Positions 52,838 through 62,218 of a stretch of DNA of 64,000 nucleotides are shown piece by piece (the first letter of the stretch is position 1; each line of letters begins with the position of its first letter). The position numbers were made by a program, and so were the translations under genes. The notes beneath the pieces were generated by a model. It had not been told where the DNA came from. It did no database searches and saw only the letters and a program-made list of their open reading frames with translations. This DNA is from Mycolicibacterium stellerae (GTDB lineage Bacteria; Actinomycetota; Actinomycetes; Mycobacteriales; Mycobacteriaceae): NCBI RefSeq assembly GCF_003719305.1, contig NZ_RARC01000021.1, positions 1-64,000 on the forward strand. The letters are read 5' to 3'.

Positions 52838-54145
52838 GTGTTCTCCGAGACACGCTATGCCCGCAACGGAGATCTGCGCGTCGCCTACCGGGCGTCGCCG
52901 CCGGGTGAGCGCGACATCGTTTTCGTCCCGAACTGGTTCACCTGCTGCGAGGTCGTCCCCGAACTGACGTCCATTCAAGGGTGGATCGAGGCGATGACCT
53001 CGCTGGGCCGCCTCATCTTCTTCGACCAGCCGGGCACAGGCGCGTCGGATCCGGTCAGCCCCGGTGCGCTGCCGACGTTGGAGCAGTGGTCGGACAGCAT
53101 CACCGCGGTGCTCGACGACCTCGCCGTAGCTGAAGCGGTTCTCTACGCGGCCGATGGCGCCTTCTCGGCGGCAGCGTTGTTCGCCGCGACCCATCCTTCC
53201 CGTACGTCGGCACTCATCGCAGTCGAGAGCTACGCGGACGCGAAGACGATCCGATCTGACGAGTCGATCATCGAGGCGATGGCGGCCAGCTGGGGCACCG
53301 GCGAGATCCAGCGCGCCATGAATCCGGATATGCCATGGAACGAGGAGATCCGGGCCGGGTGGGCGCGGATGGAACGTCTAGCGGCCAGCCCTTCGACAGT
53401 CGCTCTCATGCTGGAACTCGTTCAGGAGCTGGATGTGCGGGCCGTTCTTCCGACCATTCGAGTACCCACACTCGTCATGCACCACGGGAATGACCAAGTG
53501 ATCGTGCCTGCGATGGGTAGGTATGTCGCCGACAACATCGCGGGCGCCAAGTACGTCGAGTTGCCGGGCCGCAACGCATACCATTTCGTTGAACCGTGGC
53601 ACGAGTCGTTTCAGGTCGTCCATGAGTTCCTCACCGGACATCAGGCCGAGGCGGCCGACGATCGCGTGCTCGCCACCGTGCTGTTCACCGACATCGTCGG
53701 TTCGACGCGGATGGCCGCCGAGATCGGCGACCGCAACTGGCACGCCCTGCTGGATGCCCACGATGCGGTCGTCCGATCGCAGCTGGCCCGCTTCCGCGGC
53801 CGCGAGGTGAACAGAACCGGAGACGGCTTCCTCGCGACGTTCGACGGGCCGCAGCGAGCGATCCGCTGTGCCATGGCGATCCGCGACGCGGTGCAGCCGC
53901 TCGGCATCGAAGTGCGTGCAGGCCTGCACACCGGCGAATGTGAAATCCGCGGCGACGACATCGGCGGGATCGCGGTGCACATCGGCGCACGCGTCAGCGC
54001 GCTCGCCAGAGCCAACGACGTGCTGGTGTCCAGCACACTGCATGACCTCGTGATCGGGTCAGGGCTCGAGTTCGACGATCGCGGCAATCACCAACTCAAA
54101 GACGTACCCGGCGAATGGCAGCTGTTCGCCGTCACAACCGGCTAG
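52838..54145 (+). CDS. Class III adenylate/guanylate cyclase with alpha/beta-hydrolase domain
   Basis: 435 residues from GTG 52838. N-terminal alpha/beta-hydrolase fold (about 1-270) whose nucleophile elbow holds Asp106 (LYAADGAFSAA) in place of Ser; the catalytic His region reads NAYHFVEP. C-terminal cyclase homology domain (about 275-435) with metal Asp residues in FTDIVGST and NRTGDGF, and an Arg in HIGARVSALA. The usual Lys that picks ATP is Asn (EVNRTGDG), so substrate choice is uncertain. Mycobacteria have many cyclases of this architecture. Divergent from rpsF. Confidence 0.85.
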   Translation: MFSETRYARNGDLRVAYRASPPGERDIVFVPNWFTCCEVVPELTSIQGWIEAMTSLGRLIFFDQPGTGASDPVSPGALPTLEQWSDSITAVLDDLAVAEAVLYAADGAFSAAALFAATHPSRTSALIAVESYADAKTIRSDESIIEAMAASWGTGEIQRAMNPDMPWNEEIRAGWARMERLAASPSTVALMLELVQELDVRAVLPTIRVPTLVMHHGNDQVIVPAMGRYVADNIAGAKYVELPGRNAYHFVEPWHESFQVVHEFLTGHQAEAADDRVLATVLFTDIVGSTRMAAEIGDRNWHALLDAHDAVVRSQLARFRGREVNRTGDGFLATFDGPQRAIRCAMAIRDAVQPLGIEVRAGLHTGECEIRGDDIGGIAVHIGARVSALARANDVLVSSTLHDLVIGSGLEFDDRGNHQLKDVPGEWQLFAVTTG

Positions 54146-54277
54146 CGACACCGCGGCGAATGATGCCCCCGCAAGCGCCGAACGTGAAGTCCTTGCGAAA
54201 CCGCGGCCAGAATTTCGCAGTGGGTGCACGTTGGGCGCACAGCGCGACGAGCAGGCGGGCCTCACGACGTAGCCCGG

Positions 54278-55015
54278 CTATTTACAGGGCGCGGGGACTT
54301 CTTCCGACAACTTGTCGGCCCAGGCCTGATATGCCTCGGGTGTCGGGTGGAGTCCGTCTTCGACCCACTGGTTCTGATCGGCCTGCTCTGTGTAAAGCGG
54401 TCGCATGTCGACGAATTCGGCACCGGCGGACGACGCTTCCTCGATCAACACCTCGTCATAGGCGGCCCGCTGTGACGGAACGCTCTCGCCGTAGTCGACG
54501 CCCACCGGCGAACGGAACCAGTCGTTCTGGGCCAAAACGATCACGCGGGCACCGCTGCCCGTCGCCGAGTCCAGCACGTGTTTGACGTTCTCGCGGTATT
54601 CGTCGATCGGGATGCCGTTGGCGATGTCATTGCCGCCCGCCTGGAACGTGATGATGTTCGGCTGAAACGACTCGATCTGCGGCACCTGCTCAGCCAAGAT
54701 CTGGCCTGCCGTGTAGCCACTGACACCGACGTTCTGAAATTCGACCTGACAACCGTCAGCCCGCCAGTGCTCGGCGAGCAACGCAGGGAACGCACCGGTG
54801 CTCTCATCGGGGGCGCCGACGCCTTGGGTCAACGAATCACCCAGTGCGAGATAGCGAAGACCGCCTGACACAGGAGCTGCGGTGCTGGGTTCAGCCGCCG
54901 CACTCGTCTCCGAGGGTGGCCCATCGGACTGCACGGTTCTTGTGCCACTACAGCCAGCTGCCAAAGCCGCCACGGTGCAGGCCAACACGCCGACCAGCCT
55001 GGATGCGCGCCTCAC
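54278..55015 (-). CDS. SGNH/GDSL hydrolase lipoprotein
   Basis: 245 residues from GTG 55015. Lipobox LAAGC at about 18-22. SGNH blocks: LALGDSLTQG with the nucleophile Ser (about 60), the Gly block GVSG, QAGGNDI (Asn, about 125) and DGLHPTPEAY with Asp and His near the C-terminus. Likely an extracellular esterase acting on lipids or cell-wall glycans. Overlaps the GT87 gene by GTGA, third in ponA1-GT87-SGNH. Confidence 0.85.
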   Translation of the reverse strand: MRRASRLVGVLACTVAALAAGCSGTRTVQSDGPPSETSAAAEPSTAAPVSGGLRYLALGDSLTQGVGAPDESTGAFPALLAEHWRADGCQVEFQNVGVSGYTAGQILAEQVPQIESFQPNIITFQAGGNDIANGIPIDEYRENVKHVLDSATGSGARVIVLAQNDWFRSPVGVDYGESVPSQRAAYDEVLIEEASSAGAEFVDMRPLYTEQADQNQWVEDGLHPTPEAYQAWADKLSEEVPAPCK

Positions 55016-56733
55016 GCGTTGAGAATAGCCGCGGGCCTCTCTTCGGGAAGGGTGATTGCGGTATCTCTGGATGCGGGCCGCAGGCGCTTGGGCAGCCAGC
55101 CCGGTGGGCGGTCAACGGCTCCGTCGAACACCCCGCCGGACGGGTCGTCGAATTGGCCGCGATTGCGCACCAGGTCGAGCTCAGGCCGGTAGATCTGTCG
55201 AATCACCAACGCGCACAGCGCAATCACTGCGATATCGCGTAGCAGGACGGTGATCGTGAACCACTGCTCGGGCAGACCGCGGTTCTGCTCGCCGTACAGA
55301 AAGAGCATTCTCGGCACCCACACCAGCGCATCGATGGTCATCCACGCCAGCAGGATGCGTCGGTGCGGCAATGCCAGCACCGCCAGCGGCACCAGCCACA
55401 ACGAGAACTGTGGGCTCCACACCTTGTTGGTCAACAGGAACAGGGCGACGATCAGAAACGCCACCTGTGCCAGTCGCGGCCGCTGCGGGGCGGTCAGCAC
55501 GATGTAACCGACACCGGCACAACACAAGACAAACAACACGAACACGACGGTGTTGAGGATCGTCGGCGGTTCCCACAGGCCGAGGCCGGTGTCGAAGCCC
55601 TGCCAGTCGGTGAAGGACTTGACCACGTTGTACAGCGAGTCCATATCGTCGCCGCGCCGGGTGTTGAGCCGGAAGAACTCCGACCACCCCCGTGGGAACA
55701 TCACCATCACCGGCAGGTTGACCACCAGCCAAGCGACGACCGCGGCGCCGGCCGTCCTGCCGACCTCGCGCAGCCGGCCGCTGCGCAGGCCGAGAAGCGC
55801 CAGCGGGATCAACAGCAGGATCGGATACAGCTTCGCGGCAACGCCAAGGCCGATCAGCACGCCCGCGAGCACGGGTCTTCGGCGCGCCCATGCCAGCACG
55901 GCCCCGGTGGCGAAAGCCGTTGCCAGAGCGTCGAAGTTGGTGAATATCTGGAAGATGACGATCGGCGAGCCCGCAACGAGCGCTGCGTCCCAGATGCGTC
56001 TGCCCGCCAGCTGCGACGTGGCCCACACCGTCGCGAACCACGCCAGGGCCAACCCGAGCGCGGAGATGTTGAAGAACATCACCACTTCCGCGATCGACGG
56101 GATCGGGACCAGCCTGCTCAGCGCGGAGTAGCTCTTGGCCAACGACATCGACACGTACTGGTAGGTGCCAACGATGACCGGATACTCCATGTAGCGCACC
56201 GCGATATTGCCGTCGAACTGCTTCTGCGGCCTGCCCTCGCTGTCCTTTTCGATCCAGCTCGACTTGTACGGAAACTTGCCCAGGTTCAGCAGTTCGGCGG
56301 TGTACAGCGGGACGGTGTCGGAGTAGCACATCTCGTAGTAGGCCCGCTGGTTTTGCCAGTTGGCCACCTTCTGGTCGGCGGTGCCCGACCCGGTGGTCAC
56401 CAGACACGCGGCCTTCGACGAATAGCCCAGCGCGAGGAACACCACGGCGATCAGCAACATCACCCGAAGCGGGGTGAGGAAGCGCGTCCGGCCGATCAGC
56501 GCGTGCCTGCCCACCGGGCCGCCGATCACCTGCGAGAGCGAACCGGCCAAAACATCGGTCCTGCTTGGCTTGTCGCGGTCGTCGGCGCTGCGCCGGTCGA
56601 GGGCAAGCGGCTGAGGGGACACCGCGGCGGGCCGCGACGACGACACCGCGGCGGGCCGCTGTGAGGGCCGCGACGAACGGAGCGGCGTGGCCGCCGCTCC
56701 GTCTTCGATTTCGGTATCCCCGCTCTCGGTCAC
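55012..56733 (-). CDS. GT87-family polyprenol-phosphate mannosyltransferase-like membrane protein
   Basis: 573 residues with a basic N-terminal cytoplasmic tail (about 1-85) and about ten membrane segments (DUF2029/GT87). GT87 enzymes are GT-C mannosyltransferases using polyprenyl-phosphomannose in lipomannan and arabinogalactan work. This is the Rv0051 counterpart, next to ponA1. It starts at GTG 56733, overlapping the ponA1 stop by GTGA. Exact acceptor not known. Confidence 0.85.
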   Translation of the reverse strand: MTESGDTEIEDGAAATPLRSSRPSQRPAAVSSSRPAAVSPQPLALDRRSADDRDKPSRTDVLAGSLSQVIGGPVGRHALIGRTRFLTPLRVMLLIAVVFLALGYSSKAACLVTTGSGTADQKVANWQNQRAYYEMCYSDTVPLYTAELLNLGKFPYKSSWIEKDSEGRPQKQFDGNIAVRYMEYPVIVGTYQYVSMSLAKSYSALSRLVPIPSIAEVVMFFNISALGLALAWFATVWATSQLAGRRIWDAALVAGSPIVIFQIFTNFDALATAFATGAVLAWARRRPVLAGVLIGLGVAAKLYPILLLIPLALLGLRSGRLREVGRTAGAAVVAWLVVNLPVMVMFPRGWSEFFRLNTRRGDDMDSLYNVVKSFTDWQGFDTGLGLWEPPTILNTVVFVLFVLCCAGVGYIVLTAPQRPRLAQVAFLIVALFLLTNKVWSPQFSLWLVPLAVLALPHRRILLAWMTIDALVWVPRMLFLYGEQNRGLPEQWFTITVLLRDIAVIALCALVIRQIYRPELDLVRNRGQFDDPSGGVFDGAVDRPPGWLPKRLRPASRDTAITLPEERPAAILNA

Positions 56734-59210
56734 GGGGGCGGAAGCGAGGGTTGCGGACCAGGACCTGGCACACCCGGCGGAACCGGCGACCCAGGCGCAC
56801 CACCGACCGCATTCGGGTCTGGCGCGGGCTGACCCGGCGGAGCGAGCGGCACCGTCGTCGGCGGACCGAACGGAATCGTGATGCCGGGCGCGACTTCAAT
56901 CGATGGCTGAATCACCGTTTCCGATGGCGGCGCGGGGCTCGGCGGCGGCGGTGGGGCCGCGGGCACACCGGCGTAGCCGCCGATCTCGGTCGGCTTGGGG
57001 AACGACTCGTTTTCGGTGTCCTCCAGCGCACCGTCCATCGTGTCTTTCCAGATGTCGGACGGCAGGCCGGACCCGTACACCGGCGATCCCCACTTGTTCT
57101 CCAGCGGTTGGGTGCCGTCGGTGGTGCCGACCCAGACCGCCGTCGACAGCGACGGTGTGAAGCCGACCATCCAGGCGTCCCGGTTGGCACCCGTGTCGCC
57201 GAGCTGGTTGGTGCCCGTCTTGGCCGCCGACGGTCTTCCGCCCGCCAGGGCGTGACCGTTGGAGTACGCGGCGATCGGTTGCATTGCGGCGATGACGTTG
57301 TCGGCGACGGCCTTGTCGATGCGCTGCTCACCCGAGTTGTCCTCGTTGGCCGCATCGAAGAGCACCTGGCCTTCGGCGTTGACGACCTTCTGCACGAAGT
57401 GCGGACGGTGGTAGACGCCGGAAGCCGCGATCGTGGCGTAGGCGGAGGCCATGTCGAGCACTCGACTCTGATACTGGCCGAGCACGATTCCGTTGTTCGG
57501 CGGGCCGCCCTTGCCGTCCTCGGACAGGGTGTGCTCGACACCGGGGAAGCTTTCGGCGATGCCCGCCTGGTGTGCGGCGGCGGCGACGTCGGACGGCCCG
57601 TTCTTCAGCTTGAGCATCAGCCGGTAGTAGGCCGTGTTCAGAGACCGCTTCAGTGCTTCGGCGATATTGCAGGTGCCGCAGCCGCCACCCTCGACGTTGG
57701 TGATCTTGACGCCGTTGAGCTCGACGGGCGAGCTGTCCACCTGGTAGCCGAGTCCGATGCCCTGCTCGAGGGCGGCCACCAGGGCGAACACCTTGAACGA
57801 CGACCCCGTCGGCAACCCGGCCTGGGCGAAGTCGAAGCCCTGGGCGTCGGATCCGCCGTAATACGCCTTGACGCCTCCGGTCTTCGGGTCGATCGACACC
57901 ACGGCCGTACGCATATCCGGGTTCTGGCCGTCCATCGTCTCGGTCACCGCCGCTTCGGCGGCCGCCTGAGCCTTCGGGTCGATGGTGGTGGTTACCTGAA
58001 GTCCCTCGGTGTTCAGCGTCTGCTCGCTGATGTCGAACAGGTCGAGCAGCTCTTTCTGCACCTGACGCTCGATCAGCCCGTTCGGGCCGGTTGTCTGGTT
58101 CTGGTCGCTTGCCTGGTCAGGTGGCACGGTCGGCGGAAACACCTGCGCGGCACGGTCTGTCTGCGACAGCGCGCCGATCTCGACCATGCCGTCGAGCACC
58201 CAGTTCCAGCGCTCGAGGGCCCCGTCCGGGTTGGTCGCCGGGTCGAGCCCTGAGGGCTGTTGAATGAGCGCGGCCAGCAGCGCGCCGTCGGCGACGGTCA
58301 GCTGCTCGACCGGCTTGTCGAAGTAGGCCTTGGAAGCAGCGCCGATACCGTATGCGCCGCGGCCGAAGTAGATGATGTTCAGATAGGACTGCAGCACTTG
58401 GTCTTTGGACCATTCGCTTGACATCTTCGTCGAGATGACCAGCTCCTTGGCCTTGCGGAGGATGCCGCCGAGGCCCGATCGTGCGGAACCCACCAACGCG
58501 TTCTTGACGTATTGCTGTGTGATCGTCGATCCGCCCTGGACGTCGCCGCCGAAGATGTTGTTCTTGGCGGCACGCGCGAAGCCGGAAAACGAGAATCCGG
58601 GATTGGAGTAGAAATCGCGGTCCTCTGCAGCCATCACCGCATCGCGCACGTGCACCGGGATCTGGTCGATGTTGACATCGACGCGATTGCCCTCGGGCGG
58701 AACAATTTTGGCGATCTCACTGCCGTCGCTGGCCAGGATCGTCGAAACCTGGTTGGTGCGGATGTCGCCCGGCTTGGGGACTTCGACGATCATGTACGCC
58801 ATGCCGAACGTCACGATCGGCAGCAGGATGAGCGCGGCCAGCGTTATGTAGATCCCGCGCCGCACCCACTTCCAGTTGATCTGCTCCATCGCAGGCAGCC
58901 GGCGAGGAGGCCGGCCACCTGGTCCGCCACCGCCCGGCGGCGGACGCCGCGGCGGCCCTGGCGGCGGCTGCTTCGGCGGTGGGGTGCCGTCCAGCGCCGC
59001 TTTGACGGCCTCGATGGGGTCGCGCAGCGGCCGAGGCTCGTCCCTTACCGGCGGAATGATCGCGGTGTGTCGATCGTCGAAATGGCTGACCGGCCTGCGG
59101 GGAAGAGGCGGGCGCTTTACTTCTACTGTCTTGCGGTCGTCCACACCGTCAGCAGCCTGTCCCGCAGGGACACCGCTGGCCGACCGGTAATGGCGCCCTT
59201 CGCTATTCAC
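56730..59210 (-). CDS. ponA1: Class A penicillin-binding protein PonA1
   Basis: 826 residues from GTG 59210, which overlaps the DUF5318 stop by 8 bases. Long Pro-rich cytoplasmic N-terminus, one membrane segment (about residues 118-140), transglycosylase GT51 (EDRDFYSNPGFSFSGFARA with catalytic Glu; GGSTITQQYVKN), then transpeptidase with SSFK (active Ser), SLN and KTGT, and a Pro-rich tail ending QPSLPPP. It polymerises and cross-links peptidoglycan at the poles; M. tuberculosis PonA1 interacts with RipA. Matches Rv0050 through most of its length. Confidence 0.95.
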   Translation of the reverse strand: MNSEGRHYRSASGVPAGQAADGVDDRKTVEVKRPPLPRRPVSHFDDRHTAIIPPVRDEPRPLRDPIEAVKAALDGTPPPKQPPPGPPRRPPPGGGGPGGRPPRRLPAMEQINWKWVRRGIYITLAALILLPIVTFGMAYMIVEVPKPGDIRTNQVSTILASDGSEIAKIVPPEGNRVDVNIDQIPVHVRDAVMAAEDRDFYSNPGFSFSGFARAAKNNIFGGDVQGGSTITQQYVKNALVGSARSGLGGILRKAKELVISTKMSSEWSKDQVLQSYLNIIYFGRGAYGIGAASKAYFDKPVEQLTVADGALLAALIQQPSGLDPATNPDGALERWNWVLDGMVEIGALSQTDRAAQVFPPTVPPDQASDQNQTTGPNGLIERQVQKELLDLFDISEQTLNTEGLQVTTTIDPKAQAAAEAAVTETMDGQNPDMRTAVVSIDPKTGGVKAYYGGSDAQGFDFAQAGLPTGSSFKVFALVAALEQGIGLGYQVDSSPVELNGVKITNVEGGGCGTCNIAEALKRSLNTAYYRLMLKLKNGPSDVAAAAHQAGIAESFPGVEHTLSEDGKGGPPNNGIVLGQYQSRVLDMASAYATIAASGVYHRPHFVQKVVNAEGQVLFDAANEDNSGEQRIDKAVADNVIAAMQPIAAYSNGHALAGGRPSAAKTGTNQLGDTGANRDAWMVGFTPSLSTAVWVGTTDGTQPLENKWGSPVYGSGLPSDIWKDTMDGALEDTENESFPKPTEIGGYAGVPAAPPPPPSPAPPSETVIQPSIEVAPGITIPFGPPTTVPLAPPGQPAPDPNAVGGAPGSPVPPGVPGPGPQPSLPPP

Positions 59211-59628
59211 TGGCCGTCCGCGCGCCGTTGCGCGCGGTCCGCGTCGGACGTGAGCCCTTCGGCGGTCGAACCGCGCCAAGCACGTACGACTTCACCAGAT
59301 GATTCCAGCTGCAGGTGCGGCATACCTCCACCACGTGTACCGAGAATTCGTCGAACCGGGTCGCCAGCATGACCAGCTCCTCAGCGGTCCTGGCGGACCC
59401 TGACACCGCGCCGAGATGATCACCGAAGACCCATGACACCAAGGTGAGCTGTTCTTTACGGCAGATGGGGCACATCACCGAACTGGGTTTTCCGTGGTAT
59501 TTCGCGGCCCGCAGCAGGTAGGGATTGGCGTCGCAGACCTCCGAGACGCCGGTGCGTCCCGAATAGACCTCAGCCAGCAGGGACCGCCGCCGAAGCGCGT
59601 AATCCACCACCTGTCGCTGCAATCGCAC
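59203..59628 (-). CDS. DUF5318 protein (Rv0049 counterpart)
   Basis: 141 residues. Two Cys pairs (MCPICRKEQ and VCRTCSWNH) suggest a zinc ribbon; SVLLAEVYSG-like start and conserved NPYLLRAAKYHG. Upstream of and overlapping ponA1, as in other mycobacteria. Function unknown. Confidence 0.8.
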   Translation of the reverse strand: MRLQRQVVDYALRRRSLLAEVYSGRTGVSEVCDANPYLLRAAKYHGKPSSVMCPICRKEQLTLVSWVFGDHLGAVSGSARTAEELVMLATRFDEFSVHVVEVCRTCSWNHLVKSYVLGAVRPPKGSRPTRTARNGARTASE

Positions 59629-59725
59629 GATGACCAGAGTACGTCGGCCCCGCGACCACAGGGGCGTGACGGGTCAGTCGCCCGCGTCGCGTCGGCGCTT
59701 GACTGCGTGACGGCAACTGAACTCC

Positions 59726-59731
59726 TACGAT
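59726..59731 (+). promoter_or_regulatory. -10 TACGAT; leaderless start for DUF1707 gene 1
   Basis: TACGAT (TANNNT type) ends 7 bases before the GTG at 59739, which places transcription start at or next to the GTG. No ribosome-binding site is present. TTGACT at 59699-59704 is a possible but distant -35 (21-base spacer). Confidence 0.6.
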
Positions 59732-59738
59732 CTTCGAC

Positions 59739-60644
59739 GTGGCGACACGGCAGACACCGGGCACGCGTGCAAAGGACAGCGACCGCACCGAAATCTGCCA
59801 GGCACTCGACAGCGCGCTGGCCGAGGGACAGCTGTCAATGGAGGAACACCGGCAGCGGGTCAGCGCGGCCACCCACGCCGCCACGCTGGGGGAGCTATGG
59901 CCGTTGGTCGACGACCTGCAGGCGACCAACCCGCAGGCATTCACCACGCAGCCGACGAAGCTGCCCCGCGGGCCGATCGTCGTCGCGGCGGTAACCGGCG
60001 GGGTGATCGTGATCTGCGCCGCGATCACCTGGGCGCTGATGAGCAGCGGCGGTTCGACCCCAGACACCCCCGACGCCAGCCCGAGTGCCGAGGCCCCCGC
60101 ACCCCATGTGCTGGCCGACCAGCCGCCCACGACCGTCGAGGAGGCGGCCCCGGCGCCCGAGGACCCGCCGCCGGTCGTGCTGGCCCCGCCGCCGAATCTG
60201 CATTCCGCGGAGGGGCTGGCCCGTGTCATCGATGAGATGCGCAAGAGATTCGGCGACACGACCGGCTACGAGCTGGCCGTCATGCCCGACGAGGCGATCC
60301 TGGCCCGCCCCGATCCGACCGACGATCGCTCGAAGCTGATCTACCCCTACGAGAACGGCTGGGGGGATCCGTCGACCAGGACCCGCTCGGACACCGACGA
60401 CGTGACCGACCTGGCCGCATTCGACGTGCCTGCGGCCGCCGCCGCACTCGCGGCCGCGCCGGAAACGCTGCGCATCGCCGCCGCCGACGTATCGGAAACC
60501 TTCATCGACATCGATCACGTCGCCGAGCCACCCGGGCCGGGAGCACTGGAACTGTTGGTGAAGGTGACGACGAAGTCCGGTACGGACGGCTTCATCTACC
60601 TCGACGGCGCAAGCAACATCAAGCGCGTCGAGTTCCCCGGCTGA
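59739..60644 (+). CDS. DUF1707 membrane protein 1
   Basis: 301 residues from GTG 59739. DUF1707 domain at about 5-60 (RAKDSDRTEICQALDSALAEGQLSMEEHRQRVSAATHAATLGELWPLVDDL), one membrane segment (about 75-100: GPIVVAAVTGGVIVICAAITWALM), then an extracytoplasmic domain. DUF1707 resembles a short regulatory HTH/SHOCT-like segment; function unknown. Tandem paralog follows. Confidence 0.8.
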   Translation: MATRQTPGTRAKDSDRTEICQALDSALAEGQLSMEEHRQRVSAATHAATLGELWPLVDDLQATNPQAFTTQPTKLPRGPIVVAAVTGGVIVICAAITWALMSSGGSTPDTPDASPSAEAPAPHVLADQPPTTVEEAAPAPEDPPPVVLAPPPNLHSAEGLARVIDEMRKRFGDTTGYELAVMPDEAILARPDPTDDRSKLIYPYENGWGDPSTRTRSDTDDVTDLAAFDVPAAAAALAAAPETLRIAAADVSETFIDIDHVAEPPGPGALELLVKVTTKSGTDGFIYLDGASNIKRVEFPG

Positions 60645-60648
60645 CCCC

Positions 60649-60654
60649 TACGAT
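60649..60654 (+). promoter_or_regulatory. -10 TACGAT; leaderless start for DUF1707 gene 2
   Basis: Same sequence and same 7-base distance to the GTG at 60662 as in the first copy; CCTACGATC-TCGACGTGG is shared at both genes with one base difference, so the promoter was duplicated with the gene. Confidence 0.6.
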
Positions 60655-60661
60655 CATCGAC

Positions 60662-61516
60662 GTGGCAACACGGCAGGCGCGGGGCACCCGGGCGAAGGAC
60701 AGCGACCGCAACGACACCTGCCAGGTGCTCGACAACGCGCTCGCCGAGGGACAGCTGTCGATGGAGGAACACCGGCAACGGGTGGCGTCTGCCACCACCG
60801 CCGCCACATTGGGTGAGCTTGAGTCGTTGGTCTCCGACCTGCAGAACGCGAACGCACCGGTACAGCTGCCGACGCTGAAGTCGCGCCCACGACTTCCCGC
60901 GGGTGGGGGCTGGGGCCTTCGCCTCGCAACGGCTGCCGTGCTGGTGCTTCTCGGCATGGGTATCGGCTGGGGCCTGTACGGCAACACCTCCTCGCCGCTG
61001 AGCTTCCAGACCGACCCGGGGGCGAAGTCCGACGGGATTCCCGCCAAGGTGCTGACGCCGCCTCGGCAGCTGCAATCTCTCGGCGGGCTCACCGGCTTGT
61101 TCGAACAGATGCGGCAGAAGTTCGGTGACACCAACGGCTTCGAGATGAACATCCGCCCGGACCGGGCCACGCTCTACCGCCCCGAAACCGACGATCCGCG
61201 CCGCAAGTTGATGTATGACTACCGCGGCGGCTGGGGAGACCCGTACTCCACCACCACCGTCGACGGCGACGACCGCGTCGTCGACCTGTCGAAGTTCAAC
61301 GTCGAGCAGACCATCGCGATTCTGCGCGGCGCACCCGAGTCACTCGACATGCAGCGCAGGGACATCTCCGACACCTGGATCGACATCGAGCCGTCGAAGG
61401 ATCCGGCCACGCCCGACGCGGTCAACATCCGCATCTACGTCAGCAGCGACTTCGGCAGCGGATTCATCGACCTGGCGCCCGACGGCGCGATCAAGCAGGT
61501 CCACAAACCCGGCTAG
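60662..61516 (+). CDS. DUF1707 membrane protein 2 (tandem paralog)
   Basis: 284 residues from GTG 60662. DUF1707 about 5-60, membrane segment about 82-105 (LRLATAAVLVLLGMGIGWGLYG), and an extracytoplasmic domain similar to copy 1 (LMYDYRGGWGDPYSTTT vs LIYPYENGWGDPSTRTR; VVDLSKFNV vs VTDLAAFDV). Clearly a duplicate with divergence outside the DUF1707 domain. Confidence 0.8.
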   Translation: MATRQARGTRAKDSDRNDTCQVLDNALAEGQLSMEEHRQRVASATTAATLGELESLVSDLQNANAPVQLPTLKSRPRLPAGGGWGLRLATAAVLVLLGMGIGWGLYGNTSSPLSFQTDPGAKSDGIPAKVLTPPRQLQSLGGLTGLFEQMRQKFGDTNGFEMNIRPDRATLYRPETDDPRRKLMYDYRGGWGDPYSTTTVDGDDRVVDLSKFNVEQTIAILRGAPESLDMQRRDISDTWIDIEPSKDPATPDAVNIRIYVSSDFGSGFIDLAPDGAIKQVHKPG

Positions 61517-61558
61517 CGCGCTGAGCAGGCGTTTGTCGCCCTGATGTAGCGCCGCATA

Positions 61559-61571
61559 TATCGGCGCGATA
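61559..61571. promoter_or_regulatory. Inverted repeat TATCG-GCG-CGATA upstream of PadR
   Basis: Five-base perfect arms 53 bases before the PadR start; a direct repeat GTCGAG-GT-GTCGAG follows. A possible PadR autoregulation site. Confidence 0.3.
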
Positions 61572-61623
61572 CACTTTGTCGAGGTGTCGAGATGTTGTAG
61601 CGACAGGCAAAGGAGGTGGTTCG

Positions 61624-62169
61624 ATGCTGGAGCTGGCAGTGCTGGGTCTTCTGCTCGAATCACCCATGCATGGCTACGAACTCCGCAAGAGGCTGACCGG
61701 GTTGCTCGGCGCTTTCCGGGCGTTCTCCTACGGCTCGCTGTATCCCGCATTGCGTCGGATGCAGGCCGACGGGTTGATCGTCGAGGATGCCGCACCGGAC
61801 GGCACTCCCAAGGTGCGCCGCGCGCGCCGGGTGTACCAACTGACCGACGCGGGCAAGCAACGGTTCGCCGAACTGGTGGCCGACACCGGTCCGCAAAATT
61901 ACACCGACGACGGCTTCGGCGTTCATCTCGCCTTCTTCAACCGCACCCCCGCAGAGGCCAGGATGCGAATCCTGGAGGGCCGGCGTCGTCAGGTGGAAGA
62001 ACGCAGGGAAGGCCTGCGCGAAGCCGTCGCGCGGGCCAGCAGTTCGCTCGACCGCTACACCCGCCAACTGCACCAGTTGGGGTTGGAGTCCAGCGAGCGC
62101 GAAGTGAAGTGGCTCAACGATTTGATCGCGGCCGAGCGGGTCGCGCAGGGTCGCGCCGAGCAGGCGTAG
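61624..62169 (+). CDS. PadR-family regulator (Rv0047c counterpart)
   Basis: 181 residues from ATG 61624, chosen because AAAGGAGGTGG lies 5-15 bases upstream. Winged helix LELAVLGLLLESPMHGYELRKRLTGLLGAFRAFSYGSLYPALRRMQADGLI (about 2-52) and a C-terminal coiled domain. Divergently related genomic neighbour of ino1 in mycobacteria; here it is directly upstream on the same strand. Confidence 0.85.
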   Translation: MLELAVLGLLLESPMHGYELRKRLTGLLGAFRAFSYGSLYPALRRMQADGLIVEDAAPDGTPKVRRARRVYQLTDAGKQRFAELVADTGPQNYTDDGFGVHLAFFNRTPAEARMRILEGRRRQVEERREGLREAVARASSSLDRYTRQLHQLGLESSEREVKWLNDLIAAERVAQGRAEQA

Positions 62170-62218
62170 AAGCAACCAGATTTCCAATTGGCATTGGATC
62201 GAGAGGGAGAACGTCCAC

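Noticed and set aside
55181..56899. 572-codon minus frame overlapping GT87
   Set aside because: Arg-rich shadow of the GT87 gene in another frame; no domains or start signals.
56565..58253. 562-codon plus frame opposite ponA1
   Set aside because: Antisense of ponA1, which has a complete set of PBP motifs.
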